The position numbers were made by a program, and so were the translations under genes. From Xestospongia muta (Eukaryota; Porifera; Demospongiae; Haplosclerida; Petrosiidae): a stretch of 64,000 nucleotides of DNA. The stretch spans positions 8,060,192 through 8,124,191 of the forward strand of contig OY848917.1 in NCBI GenBank assembly GCA_963693285.1, in the 5' to 3' direction. This document shows positions 46,107-57,294 of the stretch, in pieces. The notes below the pieces were generated by a model, which was given only the letters and a program-made list of their open reading frames with translations, did not search any database and was not told the origin of the DNA. Within the stretch, counting starts at the first letter, position 1, and each line of letters opens with the position of its first letter.

Positions 46107-47031
46107 ACAAAAAAATTTTCTAAACTGTTTGACATTAATTTTGATTTTCATTAATTCAGTAATTTGTTTTTACATTATAATTATTGATAAAAAAATTAAC
46201 TTTTGTTATAAAAGCTGTCAAATGGATATTTAAAATAAATTTATATTAATCTATGTGTTTGAATCACATGCTTCCCATTACTATTTTGTTCCAGCAAATT
46301 GCCAAATAACTGAACTTATAAAAACAGTCAATTGTACTTATTAAACTGGAATATGAGAGTCATGGCTAATGACTACTTACAAAATATGGTCTAAACACAA
46401 GGTTTAAACAAATTGTCAATTAACAATGATATCACATTAAAAAACTACGTTTACAGAAAGTTAATTGGTTGCTACATATATTAGCAGATAAAGATGTTAT
46501 TAAAATGTATTTATTGGTTTTAAATATCCCATATTATGATAAAATAGAAGGATAAGGAATGAGATAACTAAGTTATATATGAAAGTTAGTTTAGTCCTGA
46601 ATGCATACCTCAAGTGATTAAATATTTTAAAGACAAACAGATACATGTCCAATCTATTTAAACCAAGTACACTCATAGCTTATTTTGACTGAATCATCTA
46701 TCTCATTGTATACTTTGTTCAGTTTGAGTTTGAGACTTAACTCAGTATTATAAGTCAGGTTAGTAATAAGTTAAAGAAAAATAAATTGTATTGTTCAATA
46801 GGTTATACAATGTTGCAAACGTTTATATGAAAACAGTAGCAGTAGCTGTTCAATAAAGTATTGAAATAACAAATGACCAAATAAAAGAATGGTGTTCTTT
46901 CAATTCCACCATAACATGGCATGACTCAAATTTGCATATTATTATTAATAGTCACAAAAAACTCTTAACTATTGCTGAACATTCAACTTAAGAAGTAAGA
47001 AATGTAGTAAAAGTAAGAATGAGGAAAAAAA
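46107..47031. other. 3' flank of collagen gene 1
   Basis: AT-rich. AATAAA-type sites occur near 46235. Segments around 46490-46740 resemble the collagen 3' flanks at 37560-37850 and 54070-54340. No gene. Confidence 0.55.
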
Positions 47032-47157
47032 ATTCCAGGCAGTGTTGGTAACACTAATGGTACTTTATTCTATCATGTTCAAGTTCAATGTAATGGTCTC
47101 CTCTGTCCTCCTTATAACAAAGAGAAAGAGTTAGCCTGTGTGGTGTGTACTATGTGA
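47032..47157 (+). pseudogene. 3' scrap of a short-chain collagen C4 gene
   Basis: Open for 41 codons to a TGA: IPGSVGNTNGTLFYHVQVQC, then NGLLCPPYNKEKELACVVCTM. Aligns to the last 42 codons of the two intact genes. There is no upstream part. It has diverged slightly from both. Confidence 0.88.
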
Positions 47158-47159
47158 GC

Positions 47160-48640
47160 AAAACTATATCTAAATTGTTTGACATTGATTATGATTATGA
47201 GTGATTTAGTAATTTGAACTTGATGCTACAATTGTTGAAATGAAGCTTATATTTGTTATAAAAGCTGTCAAATGTATATGCTAAGTATATTATGGAACAT
47301 GACAGTCATGAATAATAACTACTTATATTAAATATAATTATTACTCAGTTCTTATTGGTCATTGAAATATGGTTGACTTATTTAAGTAGTGACAAGGCAT
47401 TCTCTGATTTAATGTAAGGAAAGCCCTTTCTCACATAATTAAGTGGGTAAGCATGTGAGTCTGGGTATAAAGACTAGACACTATAAATTTATGATATTAA
47501 TACTCAAAAAGATAGTCTGTTGGCTAGCTGTCTTAAAGTATAGCTCTAATGTACATTTTTACAGCTCTAATAATAGGTATAGGTTAGAAATTTTGAACAA
47601 ACTTGCTAAATATATGTTCATATAATTATTTTGTCACTATAATCTTCTGACTTTTAAAAGACGTGTGCATCAAGGAAAAAATAACAAACACAGATCCAAT
47701 GAGCACTATGTACTTGTTTGAAAGACTATAGTAACTTCAATGTAGTATATTCTTGTGACTAACATTCAACTTTTGTCGTGAGCTATGTATTAATGATATA
47801 TATTTTTCATGCTTTTTTTCTTAACTATTAATGCTCAGCAACCATATTTGTCTTGTATATGAAACAAACACACTTAGTCCAAACAAATGGTTTATACACC
47901 AATGAGGAGAGATTAATCTACTTTAATCTCAAGGACGTAGCCTGAATGAATAAGTCCTGACAAAATTGCTAAGTCTATGTTAATCTTATCTTATATTATA
48001 TTCAGTTTAACATTCATGATATTCATGATCTTACAGTAGTGTTATAGGATTATTATACTGTTATATGCTCTTATGGTTACTTATATGGTTCCCTAATTCC
48101 ACCCCTCAACCTTTTTAATGCTAAAGCATATGACTAGTATAATAGTAGTACAGTATAGTGAACACAAATACAATATTGTAGCTAAGGTCTTCCATACACA
48201 TTAGATTGATGATGTAGATATTAGTCTACAATTTCCTTCTTATCTTAGTATTATGGTTACATTGTTATAGTATGAAGTGCTCACTCTACTTTAATTTTAG
48301 CATGGAGAAAGAATTATTCCTCACCAATATCAAAAGGAATTATTCATATATGATTTAAACACACATAGTACATAACACATGACCTAAAACAATTACTAGC
48401 ATGTGAAGTAAACTAGTCAATCATAATGTTTTGTATGTATTTTAAATTTCAAATTTACTACTATTTTCTACTATAATGTATTTAACTGATGATGATATGG
48501 AACCACTTTATATAAAAAAATAACTAACACTTCCAAGAGAAAACATGTCATTGACATTCTATAATATAATCACTTCGTAACAAATTACATTCATTACTTT
48601 AGTCATGTTACATTACATTAATACCTTTGATAACAGTTGG
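47160..48640. other. 3' flank of copy 2 and start of next unit
   Basis: No gene recognised. 48280-48440 matches 39780-39960 (downstream flank of the NCKAP1-like units). The 60-codon frame at 47443 is not supported. Confidence 0.5.
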
Positions 48641-48649
48641 AACACCTCT

Positions 48650-50770
48650 GTAATGTAATATCTGCACTAATCATGAAATATCATCATCTCTAGAGAGGAA
48701 AGAGAACAATTTATTAATAAGTGATCTCAATATTTTATTAATTATTATGAGTCCTTCGTAAAATTCAAAATTTGTTTAAAAGTAGTGTGAAAGTGAACAA
48801 TATCAAAGAGTAATTCAGAAGGCAGGTATACAGAAATTATGCCACAAATAATAAAGATTACTACATCCTGGACAGAGTAAGAGATGAAAGTCGCATTTGT
48901 CATAAAATATAGTCTGTCGTTGTGCGAGACAACTCTACTATTCCTAGTACTATGTCTACTATATAAATTCGTACTAATGTATACTAAGTTAAAACCATCT
49001 TTAAGTTGGACGACATGAAAAGCATGACTATAACAAATCATGTGACATAAAAGGAGACTTTGCTTACAAACAAAATAATAGAATGATATTACCACAGTAA
49101 CATACACTAATCTATTACACTTATTAAATCCAATAGAACATAATATGGCTTCTATAGCTTTGAGGACATCTTTCTCATGATTAACTTCATTGGCAAGTGT
49201 CATAATACAAGTTGAAGTCAACTAGGACTTAAATAACATATAAGTACATTGAGTATATCCCTATAATTAAGTCATTACTATTACATTATCAACGTCCTAT
49301 ATTATGTTATTAATAGTTAACTGGGATGTACTTACAATAATGAAATCATTCATTTTCATATTTTTGCTCTTGTTCTCTATAGAATGCAAATGAATAGCAA
49401 TAGCATAGACAGCAATAATAAGACAATTGACATTATTTTCATGACCTACATTATATAAATTACAGGCTCTCATTAAATTGACAGGAACAATAACATTATT
49501 ATCCATACACTAGTACATGGACTATATAGTATTGATAGTAGAGAATATGTACCTTAATAACTTGGTAAAAATTGTAACTCTCCTTTCAATCCTAATTCAA
49601 GTAAGTACACACCCACAAATATTAGAAAGAGAAGTCAGATTAGTTTATCTATAGTTGAGAGAGAGAGGTCACTTAATAGTACTGTCTACTTATTTTTTCT
49701 CTCTATCTTACATAAAGAGCTTTCATACTATTAAATAGAAGTGGATCAACATCAAACTCAATACCAGCAGCAGTGACCATAGGATCAGTAACCTATACAT
49801 GTACTTGTAATATTGTCCATGTAGCATATCCTGGAATCTTTGTGAATGAGATTACACTTAAAGACCAATACAAAGGAGAACATAAAGGGTATCCTCCTCT
49901 CAAGGATTACTTATAAAGCTTATAAAGAGATAACTTTTTAAATGCTAGTAGAACAGCAAATAATGACAGTACAATGTTTTAAGTGATCACCATCTATGTA
50001 AAAATAGATTACTATTACATGTACTATATGTCACATGTTGTGTGTTTGTGTTAGGAATTACTCTTTTTGGAACAAGTCTATCTACTAGGACATTTGCAAT
50101 ATTAGAACACTTTACTATATTACTGGCATAGCAATACATTACTCCTTTAAAAGTTATGTACATTTTTTAGGACATAATACTGACCTGTTAACTAATTCAT
50201 ATTTAAAGTATACTAATATTGAATAATCCTAGCCTTAAAAGGTCTGTATATAAATTCATAGTATATTATGATATTATATCACTACACTATATACTGACTA
50301 TACTATTCTATGTTCTTATATTAGTTCTCTTACCATACAATTCTAGATTTCTCTATATAGATACATAGGATTGAATACGCAATAGACCTTCTGAGGTTCT
50401 TGCAATCTCTTGAGTCTCAGAATGATAGTTCATCATAACTATAAAATTTCTAATAACAACAAGTAACACTAAACATAATGTGAATATATCACTTATCTTA
50501 TAAAGAAATCTTCTAGATGTGAGAAAGAATATTCTCTTGGAGTAAATGTGTAATCCTAGCTAGATATGGAAGTGAAGAAAGTCACTGCATGATTTAAGTT
50601 AAATGATCTTGTCAGAGCAGCATTAGAACTACACAACAGATCAAGTGCATGTACATGTACACAAAACAGTAGGAGATACCTTGTTCTTTCTTCTCTACAA
50701 CAACTCTTCTGTACAGGATAAACATCTACGCCAGATCCTCCTTTACTCTTTATCTTCATTGGACTACTAA
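48650..50770 (-). pseudogene. NCKAP1: NCKAP1-like copy 3, truncated
   Basis: Exon relics: about 48960-49000, 49105-49205 (CIMTLANEVNHEKDVLKAIE), 49350-49510 (MDNNVIVPVNLMRAC and GHENNVNCL) and 49705-49795 (VTAAGIEFDVDPLLFNSMK). Then 50330-50440 (IQSY exon with stops), 50480-50560 (TREY exon, decayed) and 50680-50770 (KERTR/KKE region). The C-terminal TSKKK exon and everything N-terminal to the AQHPT exon are missing. The 158-codon open frame at 48745-49221 is one of these exons read through introns; it is not a gene in itself. Confidence 0.7.
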
Positions 50771-50999
50771 AAATCCAACTAAAGAAATCAGAACACAATA
50801 TCATTAATAAAATGTAAATGTATTAAAATTACAATATCATTACTGTCAGTTAGATTACTGTACTAACATAATATATAATAAGTACATGTAGAATTATTCT
50901 AACATAATATCCATCTTATCATAACAGAGTCTCACAATAGTATTCAAACTTCGATCAAAGACAGTGACAAGAAAAGCTGATAGATATACTACTTATTGT

Positions 51000-51110
51000 T
51001 GATAAAGTTGATTTGTTGGTAAGTTATGTCTCAAGAACACTTTATAAAAAGGTAAGACAGCTTGAGTAATGATCTAGGGGATCGGAGATATTAGGAATGT
51101 ATTAATAAAC
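51000..51110 (+). repeat. Single unit of the 36-bp repeat region
   Basis: AAGTTGATTTGTTGGTAAGT, then CAAGAACACTTTATAAAAAGG. One copy only, compared with five at 63690. Confidence 0.65.
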
Positions 51111-51529
51111 ATGTTGGAGGTCATCTTTATTGTTATACTAAATTTAGATTAAACCTATAAATGAACTTTGAAAGTAAAATGATAATTGCAATTTCAAAAT
51201 TTAGCACCAATAGTACTCACAAAGTAATGTACATTGTGTCTTAAAGACATTGTACCATATATACAAAATAGTAAACACCAGAAAATGAATAGTTATATTA
51301 TTAATGACTGAGACAGAAGTATCCAGTGTTACTATTTTTATACTTTAAACAACAGGACACACAATTCCTTTAAGATCATCCATGATAAATCATTGAAATT
51401 AGACACATCATACTTTGTATAATAACTTGCTAAAGTACTATAAGCTAAGTTAATAGTATAAAGTAACATAAAATGTAACTTAATAGTTAAGTCAGATAAG
51501 ATAAGAATGAATATTATCAATTAATATTA

Positions 51530-51992
51530 TGACAAAGATGACACACTAAATCAACTTTGACTTAGGTTTTCCCATAACAAGTAACCTAGTCACTATATTG
51601 ATAACAACTACATCGTGAGACAAGGGAAGGTCTTAACGTATATTTTGTCACCATAGAGGATGGCTTTCCCTGACTTTGGATAAAATGGGGAGGGTCTTAT
51701 CCACTCTTCTGTCGTCTATCAGCAGATAGAGAACAGTTTCCATGACATCAGCCTTTGATGTATCTATCTTCCTGTCTCCTTTTGTAAAGTTATCCAACCC
51801 ATAAGGGATGGCCTCTCTACTCACAAACATGTTTACACTGTAAAACATGATCAAAGTTGTCAACAACTAATGACTATATAAAGAACTGACAGAGACACTT
51901 AAATATTAAAGAAATTCTTTTAAAATTGAAGTATAGTGAACTTATAGGCTTTTCAAAGAAATCTCTCTTTCTATATCAAACTAAATTTCAAG
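51530..51992 (+). promoter_or_regulatory. Promoter of collagen gene 2
   Basis: TATATAAAG at 51875-51883, 118 bp before the start codon, with the same surroundings as gene 1 (CAACAACT(A/G)ATGAC before, AACTGACAGA after). The upstream several hundred bases match the block at 44430-44800. Confidence 0.75.
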
Positions 51993-52883
51993 ATGATGAT
52001 ACAGATACTATCACTGTTGGTTGTCCTCTTACTAACTGTAGAACAATGTACTACAGCTGCTGTACAAGGTAATCATATTGCTTTGAAAGTATTCAATACC
52101 AATTCATTTATTATAGAAACCAGTCGAGATAAAAGATGTATCTCTCCTACAACAAATGTCACTACCAAGACACCTTATATTCAAATATTACAAGGACGTG
52201 ATGGTCGTGATGGCATACAAGGTCCTCCTGGACTAGCTGGTACACCTGGAAGAGATGGTACCAATGGTAAAGATGGTAGTAAAGGTGACAAAGGAGAATC
52301 TGGACCACAAGGACCTCCAGGACAAAGTAATGGAGGTGTGGTCTTTACTAGATGGGGACGTACTACCTGTCCTACAACCAATGATACAGAACTACTCTAC
52401 AAAGGGATAGCTGCTGGGAGTCATTATTCTCAAAGTGGAGGTGGAGCTAACTACATTTGTCTACCTGATAAACCAGAATTTCTTTCGTATATACCTGGTG
52501 CTAGTCAATATCAGTCTTACATCTATGGAGCAGAATACCAAAGTTACATAAACAGTGGTCCTTTCTCTCCACTTAATGATCACAATGTCCCCTGTGTTGT
52601 ATGTTATGTTTCCACTAGAATATCATATCTAATGATACCAGCAAAGATTACATGTCCCAAAACATGGATCACAGAATATCAAGGTTATCTCATGACTGAG
52701 AGATACAGCCACAGACGTAATGCAGTCTATGAATGCGTTGATAAAGATCCTGAATCTATTCCAGGCAGCATTGCTAACAAGAATGGTGCTTTATTCTACC
52801 ATGTTCAAGCTCAATGTAATGGTCTCCTCTGTCCTCCTTATGATAAAGAGAAAGAGTTAGCCTGTGTGGTGTGTACCAAGTGA
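51993..52883 (+). CDS. Short-chain collagen C4 (spongin-type), gene 2
   Basis: Paralogue of the gene at 45224 with the same build. Exons 51993-52068 and 52117-52883 (48-bp GT..AG intron) give 280 residues. The intron happens to be in frame and stop-free here, so an unspliced 296-residue form is possible; gene 1 shows that splicing is the ancestral state. Signal peptide MMIQILSLLVVLLLTVEQ, then a 15-triplet Gly-X-Y region from GRDGRDGIQGPPGLAG to GPPGQS. The C-terminal domain has VVFTRWGRTTCP, GGGANYICLPDKPEFLSY, LNDHNVPCVVC, PAKITCPKTW and LACVVCTK. Differences from gene 1 are spread out and the Cys residues seen are kept, which suggests both are under selection. Confidence 0.93.
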   Translation: MMIQILSLLVVLLLTVEQCTTAAVQGNHIALKVFNTNSFIIETSRDKRCISPTTNVTTKTPYIQILQGRDGRDGIQGPPGLAGTPGRDGTNGKDGSKGDKGESGPQGPPGQSNGGVVFTRWGRTTCPTTNDTELLYKGIAAGSHYSQSGGGANYICLPDKPEFLSYIPGASQYQSYIYGAEYQSYINSGPFSPLNDHNVPCVVCYVSTRISYLMIPAKITCPKTWITEYQGYLMTERYSHRRNAVYECVDKDPESIPGSIANKNGALFYHVQAQCNGLLCPPYDKEKELACVVCTK

Positions 52884-54042
52884 AAAACTGTGTTGAAATC
52901 AACTATTATGACATTGATCTGATTTTAAGTGATTTTTGTACTTTGTACTTTATGATACAATATTTTGAATATAGAAATTGAAATTTACTTGTTAAAGCTG
53001 TCAGATACAACCCTTCTAATTTCACTCTACAAAACAATTAATATTAAATATAAAATGATCAAATTTAACTCTTTTTCGAAGAATATATACCATAATTTGG
53101 TGGTTGATAACACAACTTTATTAAAAACAAAGCCATCCAAATTCTTGTGATAGTTTCTAGCATTATAATCACAAATTTACCAAAGAGCAAGATCTTTGAG
53201 GTGATAATTATTCACTTTATTCAAGGTTTCATTACATATCACAAAATGTTAATGTCATGAAATTTTCCAGCTATCCCACTATGGCACTTTTAACAGATGA
53301 AATTCACAAACAGTAAGTTCTTCAGCAATTTGCATTAAAAAAGCTATTTGCTCTAAAAGCATGCCATCGAAATGAAAGCTAAGTAACTGATCTATCAGAA
53401 AACTGGACAACCACAGGCAAACTAGCTCATTCAATAATTCGATCTAAAGTATCAATTAACTGAGAATGAAAAGTTATTAAATAGAAATACAAGAGTATTA
53501 GTAAAAACTTTGTGTTCAAAAAAGATGACATCTTTACATACCTCAAACCTCTTCTTTTTGAAGACATTTTGCAGTACACAGATATAGCAGCAAGTAAATA
53601 TTGATACAGGTTTATATCAAAAAAATTATGAAATGTAGGGATGGCTATACAAACATTTGAAACAAGACTATAATAGGAATGGTAGCATTAACTTTTTACA
53701 TAATGGCCACACAGTAGACTTTCACAAAACATGATATTAGTGTCTATTATTATGTAGGGATGTTTGTACTACCATTTCTATTGTGATTTTATTTCAGATG
53801 TTAAGACTGAATATCATACCTACATTTAATGAATTTTTAAATTTTTTATATATTTTTTGTCTTTTAGAAAACATCTGTAACTCATTTCATAACAATATGA
53901 TAATGAGCCAAAACATTATACATGACTATTATTGAAGTACATGTATATGGTTTTAAAAATAGACAAAGAACAATGATATTAAAGTAAATCATGATCACTA
54001 GAGTTTAAAAAATTGATAAGTTGGCAAAAATAATGATTAATG
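52884..54042. other. 3' flank of collagen gene 2
   Basis: AT-rich with no supported gene. A weak inverted repeat (ATGGTAG...CTACCAT type) lies between about 53680 and 53790. Confidence 0.45.
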
Positions 54043-54616
54043 TGGGGAGTACAATCCATTGTTGTATTGTTTACAGAAAACTAGTTGTTTACTAAACATG
54101 CTAGCAGTTAAAATTGCTTTTAAATGTTCTTACTGATTTTAATTGTTTCAAACAACAATAGAATAGAAGGATAAGAAAAGGATATAACTACATTATACAT
54201 CTTTTAGAAGGGATTAAACTTACCTCAAATGGTTACGATAGTTTTAATTCTGACAAAGGTATGTAATCTATTAAATTATACTCATAGCTTTGGTTTTGCT
54301 GAGTCATCAATCTTATCTTATAATCTGTTCAGTTTTGAATTTGACAATGTGTACAACAGATATACAGTTTTTCATATGGCTCAAGAAGCATGGTGACCTT
54401 CTAAAGATACAACATTGAAAAAGTCAAAAAAGCATATCATAAGTACTAGTCATAGTGGGAGGTACTAGTCAAAGTGGGTCTTATTAATCATAGTGGGAGA
54501 TAATAGTTAGAGTGGTAAGCTACTTGTCATAGTGGGTGGTACTAGTCATAGTTGACCATGTAACAACCAGTATGACTAATACCAAGGTACTAGTTATAGT
54601 GGTTGTTACATGGATA
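54043..54616. repeat. Copy of the flank at 37540-37960 with short 19-bp repeat run and hairpin
   Basis: 54043-54440 matches the sequence following the collagen pseudogene (TGTGGGGAGTACAATCC onward). 54441-54550 holds about five degenerate 19-bp units. 54551-54616 is the hairpin related to 39357-39434. This is the unexpanded form of the 1.4-kb minisatellite locus. Confidence 0.8.
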
Positions 54617-54619
54617 ACT

Positions 54620-55637
54620 TCTATTATAATGAAGTCATTACTAGTACGTCAGTTGATTCTTTGTGTAACTAGTTAAAATAACAACACATGCTAAAAATGA
54701 TAACACATAATGTGTGTTACTATTTTTAGGGTTTGGAAGGTTTAAGGTCCAGTCTAGGATATGGGATCAATCGATGATGTTATCTCGTGAACAGTTACAT
54801 ACAGGGACTACCAATATTATTGCACCTCAGTAATATGTGATCTCCACAATACCACACTTGTATGGGTGTGGATGTTTATTATTTGTCTTTCATAAACGTT
54901 TGCACAAAACACCTAATTTTTGCAAAATTTTTCAACTTGAAAATTTACTGGTATATAGTAGCTAAAGCACTTACATATATTATAAACTTAAAAGATATGT
55001 ATTATTATAAAACAATACACATGTAAATAAGATCAAAGAATAACTGTAGCATCTGCTATGTGCTTGTCTGTTCTATAATGATTACAAGATTTGCTCTATA
55101 ATACTCAGTTCTACTATAAACATTAGTTTAGTGATATTTTCTGTATATTCCATTGAACTAGTAACATAATATATTACATTACAATAATACCTTTGAAATA
55201 GGTTGGAATTCCTCAGACATATGACATATTGGATGTTCAAAATCAACAGTCATCTGTCCTAAATGTGGAAACTTATCATCCCTGAAAAAAAAAGGAAATA
55301 GTTATGCTATGTAGAAAATATTTATCATAAACTAGAGACAATTCAAGTGTTATTAACAAGATATAACATCAATTACCTAGTAGTGAAACTGTTGACATAA
55401 ACCATTAGTACATTTACCTATGGTATTCCTTATGTGGTTCACAAGCAATAGTTTTGAGACGACAAATGGTTTTCTATCATTAATTTGACCCAGTAAAGGT
55501 CATAATGGAGCCATATCCACATACTATGTCTAACAGTCCCTTTGTCTAAAATGTCTAAGAGAAAAGAATATAATACATGTACATAACGGATAAAGACTGT
55601 TTATGTATAATATTACTAGTCTACTGAAGGAAGACTA
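54620..55637. other. Left flank of the large inverted-repeat element
   Basis: No named gene. Around 55190-55290 the minus strand has an exon-like segment bounded by AG and GT (reading DDKFPHLGQMTVDFEHP). It parallels exon-like segments at 39970-40035 and 48650-48695 in the other units, identity unknown. Confidence 0.4.
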
Positions 55638-55763
55638 GTCTCGTCCCCAGACCTACTCGCAAGCTTAAAGTAGGTCTGGTCACACAGCTTGAGTTTTGTG
55701 TCCACAGTAAGGAATGTGGCGCGGGTGTTGGTATGCAATTAGAGGTAGTGTGAAATATGAATC
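55638..55763 (+). repeat. Left terminal inverted repeat
   Basis: Starts GTCTCGTCCCCAGACCTACT and ends near GTGTGAAATATGAATC. Contains its own hairpin: AGACCTACT pairs with AGTAGGTCT across CGCAAGCTTAA. The start codon of the helicase gene follows 38 bp later, so the repeat probably holds its promoter. Confidence 0.9.
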
Positions 55764-55800
55764 AGATTGAAGTGTGTGTGAACTTTGAAAGTGTTAAGAT

Positions 55801-57049
55801 ATGTCTACTGCAAACGTTGTCGATGAAGTTGCCAAAGAATTTGGATTTACTCTCAAAGAGACACAAAAAGAAGTAATTAGTGCATTTATTTCTGGGAATG
55901 ATGTTTTCTGTTGTCTTCCAACCGGATATGGGAAGTCACTATGCTATTCCATTCTACCAAAGGTTTGTGATCGTATTCATAATGTTAAAGGGTTATCAAT
56001 TGTATTATGTGTATCACCACTAGTTGCATTAATGATGGATCAGAAAAAAATTATTAAGATTGGGATATCTGCTGAGTTAATATCTGAAACTCATTGTGAT
56101 ATTGAAAGAGTTCGAGGCATCAAGGAAGGTACCAGCCAGTTAATTTTTATGAGCCCAGAGTCATTACTAAATAACAAGCAGTGGAGAGATGTACTACTAA
56201 GTCGAGTTTTCACAGATAATCTTGTTTGCATTGCTATTGATGAAGCACATTGTGTTCCAAAATGGTGAGTAATATGGTGTCAAATTAACTTGATAATTAT
56301 TGGTATTAATTCTTTAGGGGAAACACTTTAGAGAGACATATCGTCAAGTTGGAGAAATTAGAAGCCTTGTTCCACCAACTGTACATGTCATGGCTTTGAC
56401 TGCAACTGCTTCAAAGAGTACACGTGATAAAGTCTATCGAATGCTAGGGATGTGTGAGCCAGTACTTGTATATATCCCTCCAATTAAGAAAAACGTTTTA
56501 TATATTGTTAAAAATAAAATTGCAATGGAAGAATTGGTGGGAAAATTGTCAAATGGTTTAGTTGAGTATGGTAAAAACTTCCCAAAAATGATTATATTTT
56601 GCCGTCGCTTTGAAGAATGCTCTGGATTTTATTCCATGTTTAAGAATCACCTAGGAGACAACTTGACTCACCCTATTGGAGCACCTTCAATTCTTTCTAA
56701 GTATCGAATTGTTGATATGTATACGAGTTGTACTCAAGAGAAAGTAAAAGAAAACATTGTTAAATCATTCTGTTTATCTACTGGTCATCTCAGAATCATC
56801 ATTGCTATGATTGCTTTTAGTATGGGTCTAGACGTACCTGATATTCAACAAATAATACATTGGGGACCGTCAGATGATTTTGAAAGCTATATTAAAGAGA
56901 CTGGAAGGGCCGGATGGGATGATGATTTATGCTGTGCTTTATTATACCATACACCCAGAGACTATAGAGTCATCAGCAAAGAAATGATTATTGTACCAAT
57001 ACTACCACTCGTAAATGACAATTGTTGTTTTCAGACTTTGAGGATGTGA
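55801..57049 (+). pseudogene. RecQ-family DNA helicase, element-encoded, one-base frame error
   Basis: Superfamily 2 DNA helicase core. Exon 1 is 55801-56264 and exon 2 56318-57049, with a 53-bp GT..AG intron. Motifs in order: motif 0 FGFTLKETQKEVI, Walker A LPTGYGKS (residues about 39-46), LCVSPLVALMMDQ (Ia), DEAH (147-150) in IDEAHCVPKW, ALTATAS (III), MIIFCRR (IV), AFSMGLDVPDIQQIIHWGPS (V) and ETGRAGWDDD (VI). Length about 398 residues, core only, with no RQC or HRDC domain. Two faults: exon 1 ends in phase 2 (TG) but the open frame of exon 2 is phase 0, so the splice shifts frame by one (a run of G at the acceptor is one short). Also, motif VI has Trp where the arginine of GRAGR is usual. 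AATAAA at 57110 suits its 3' end. Confidence 0.85.
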
Positions 57050-57294
57050 TGTCAATGTCTGTTGTCAATGTTACTGTTGTAATATATGTATGAATGACTG
57101 TGGATGCTCAATAAATGCTATTACTTCTTCCTTTTACATGTAAATTAATCTAACTTTTAATTTTTTTATCTAACAAGAGATATTATTAATAAGTAAATGA
57201 GAAATTACCATTATGAAAGAGAGTTTTTCAAATGATCATTCATCCATTTAATGAATCTATCTTTGTCTGCTTTAATTGAATTGATAATGCTTCC

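Noticed and set aside
48745..49221. 158-codon minus-strand open frame as a new membrane protein
   Set aside because: It is an NCKAP1-like exon (CIMTLANEVNHEKD) read through into intron sequence.
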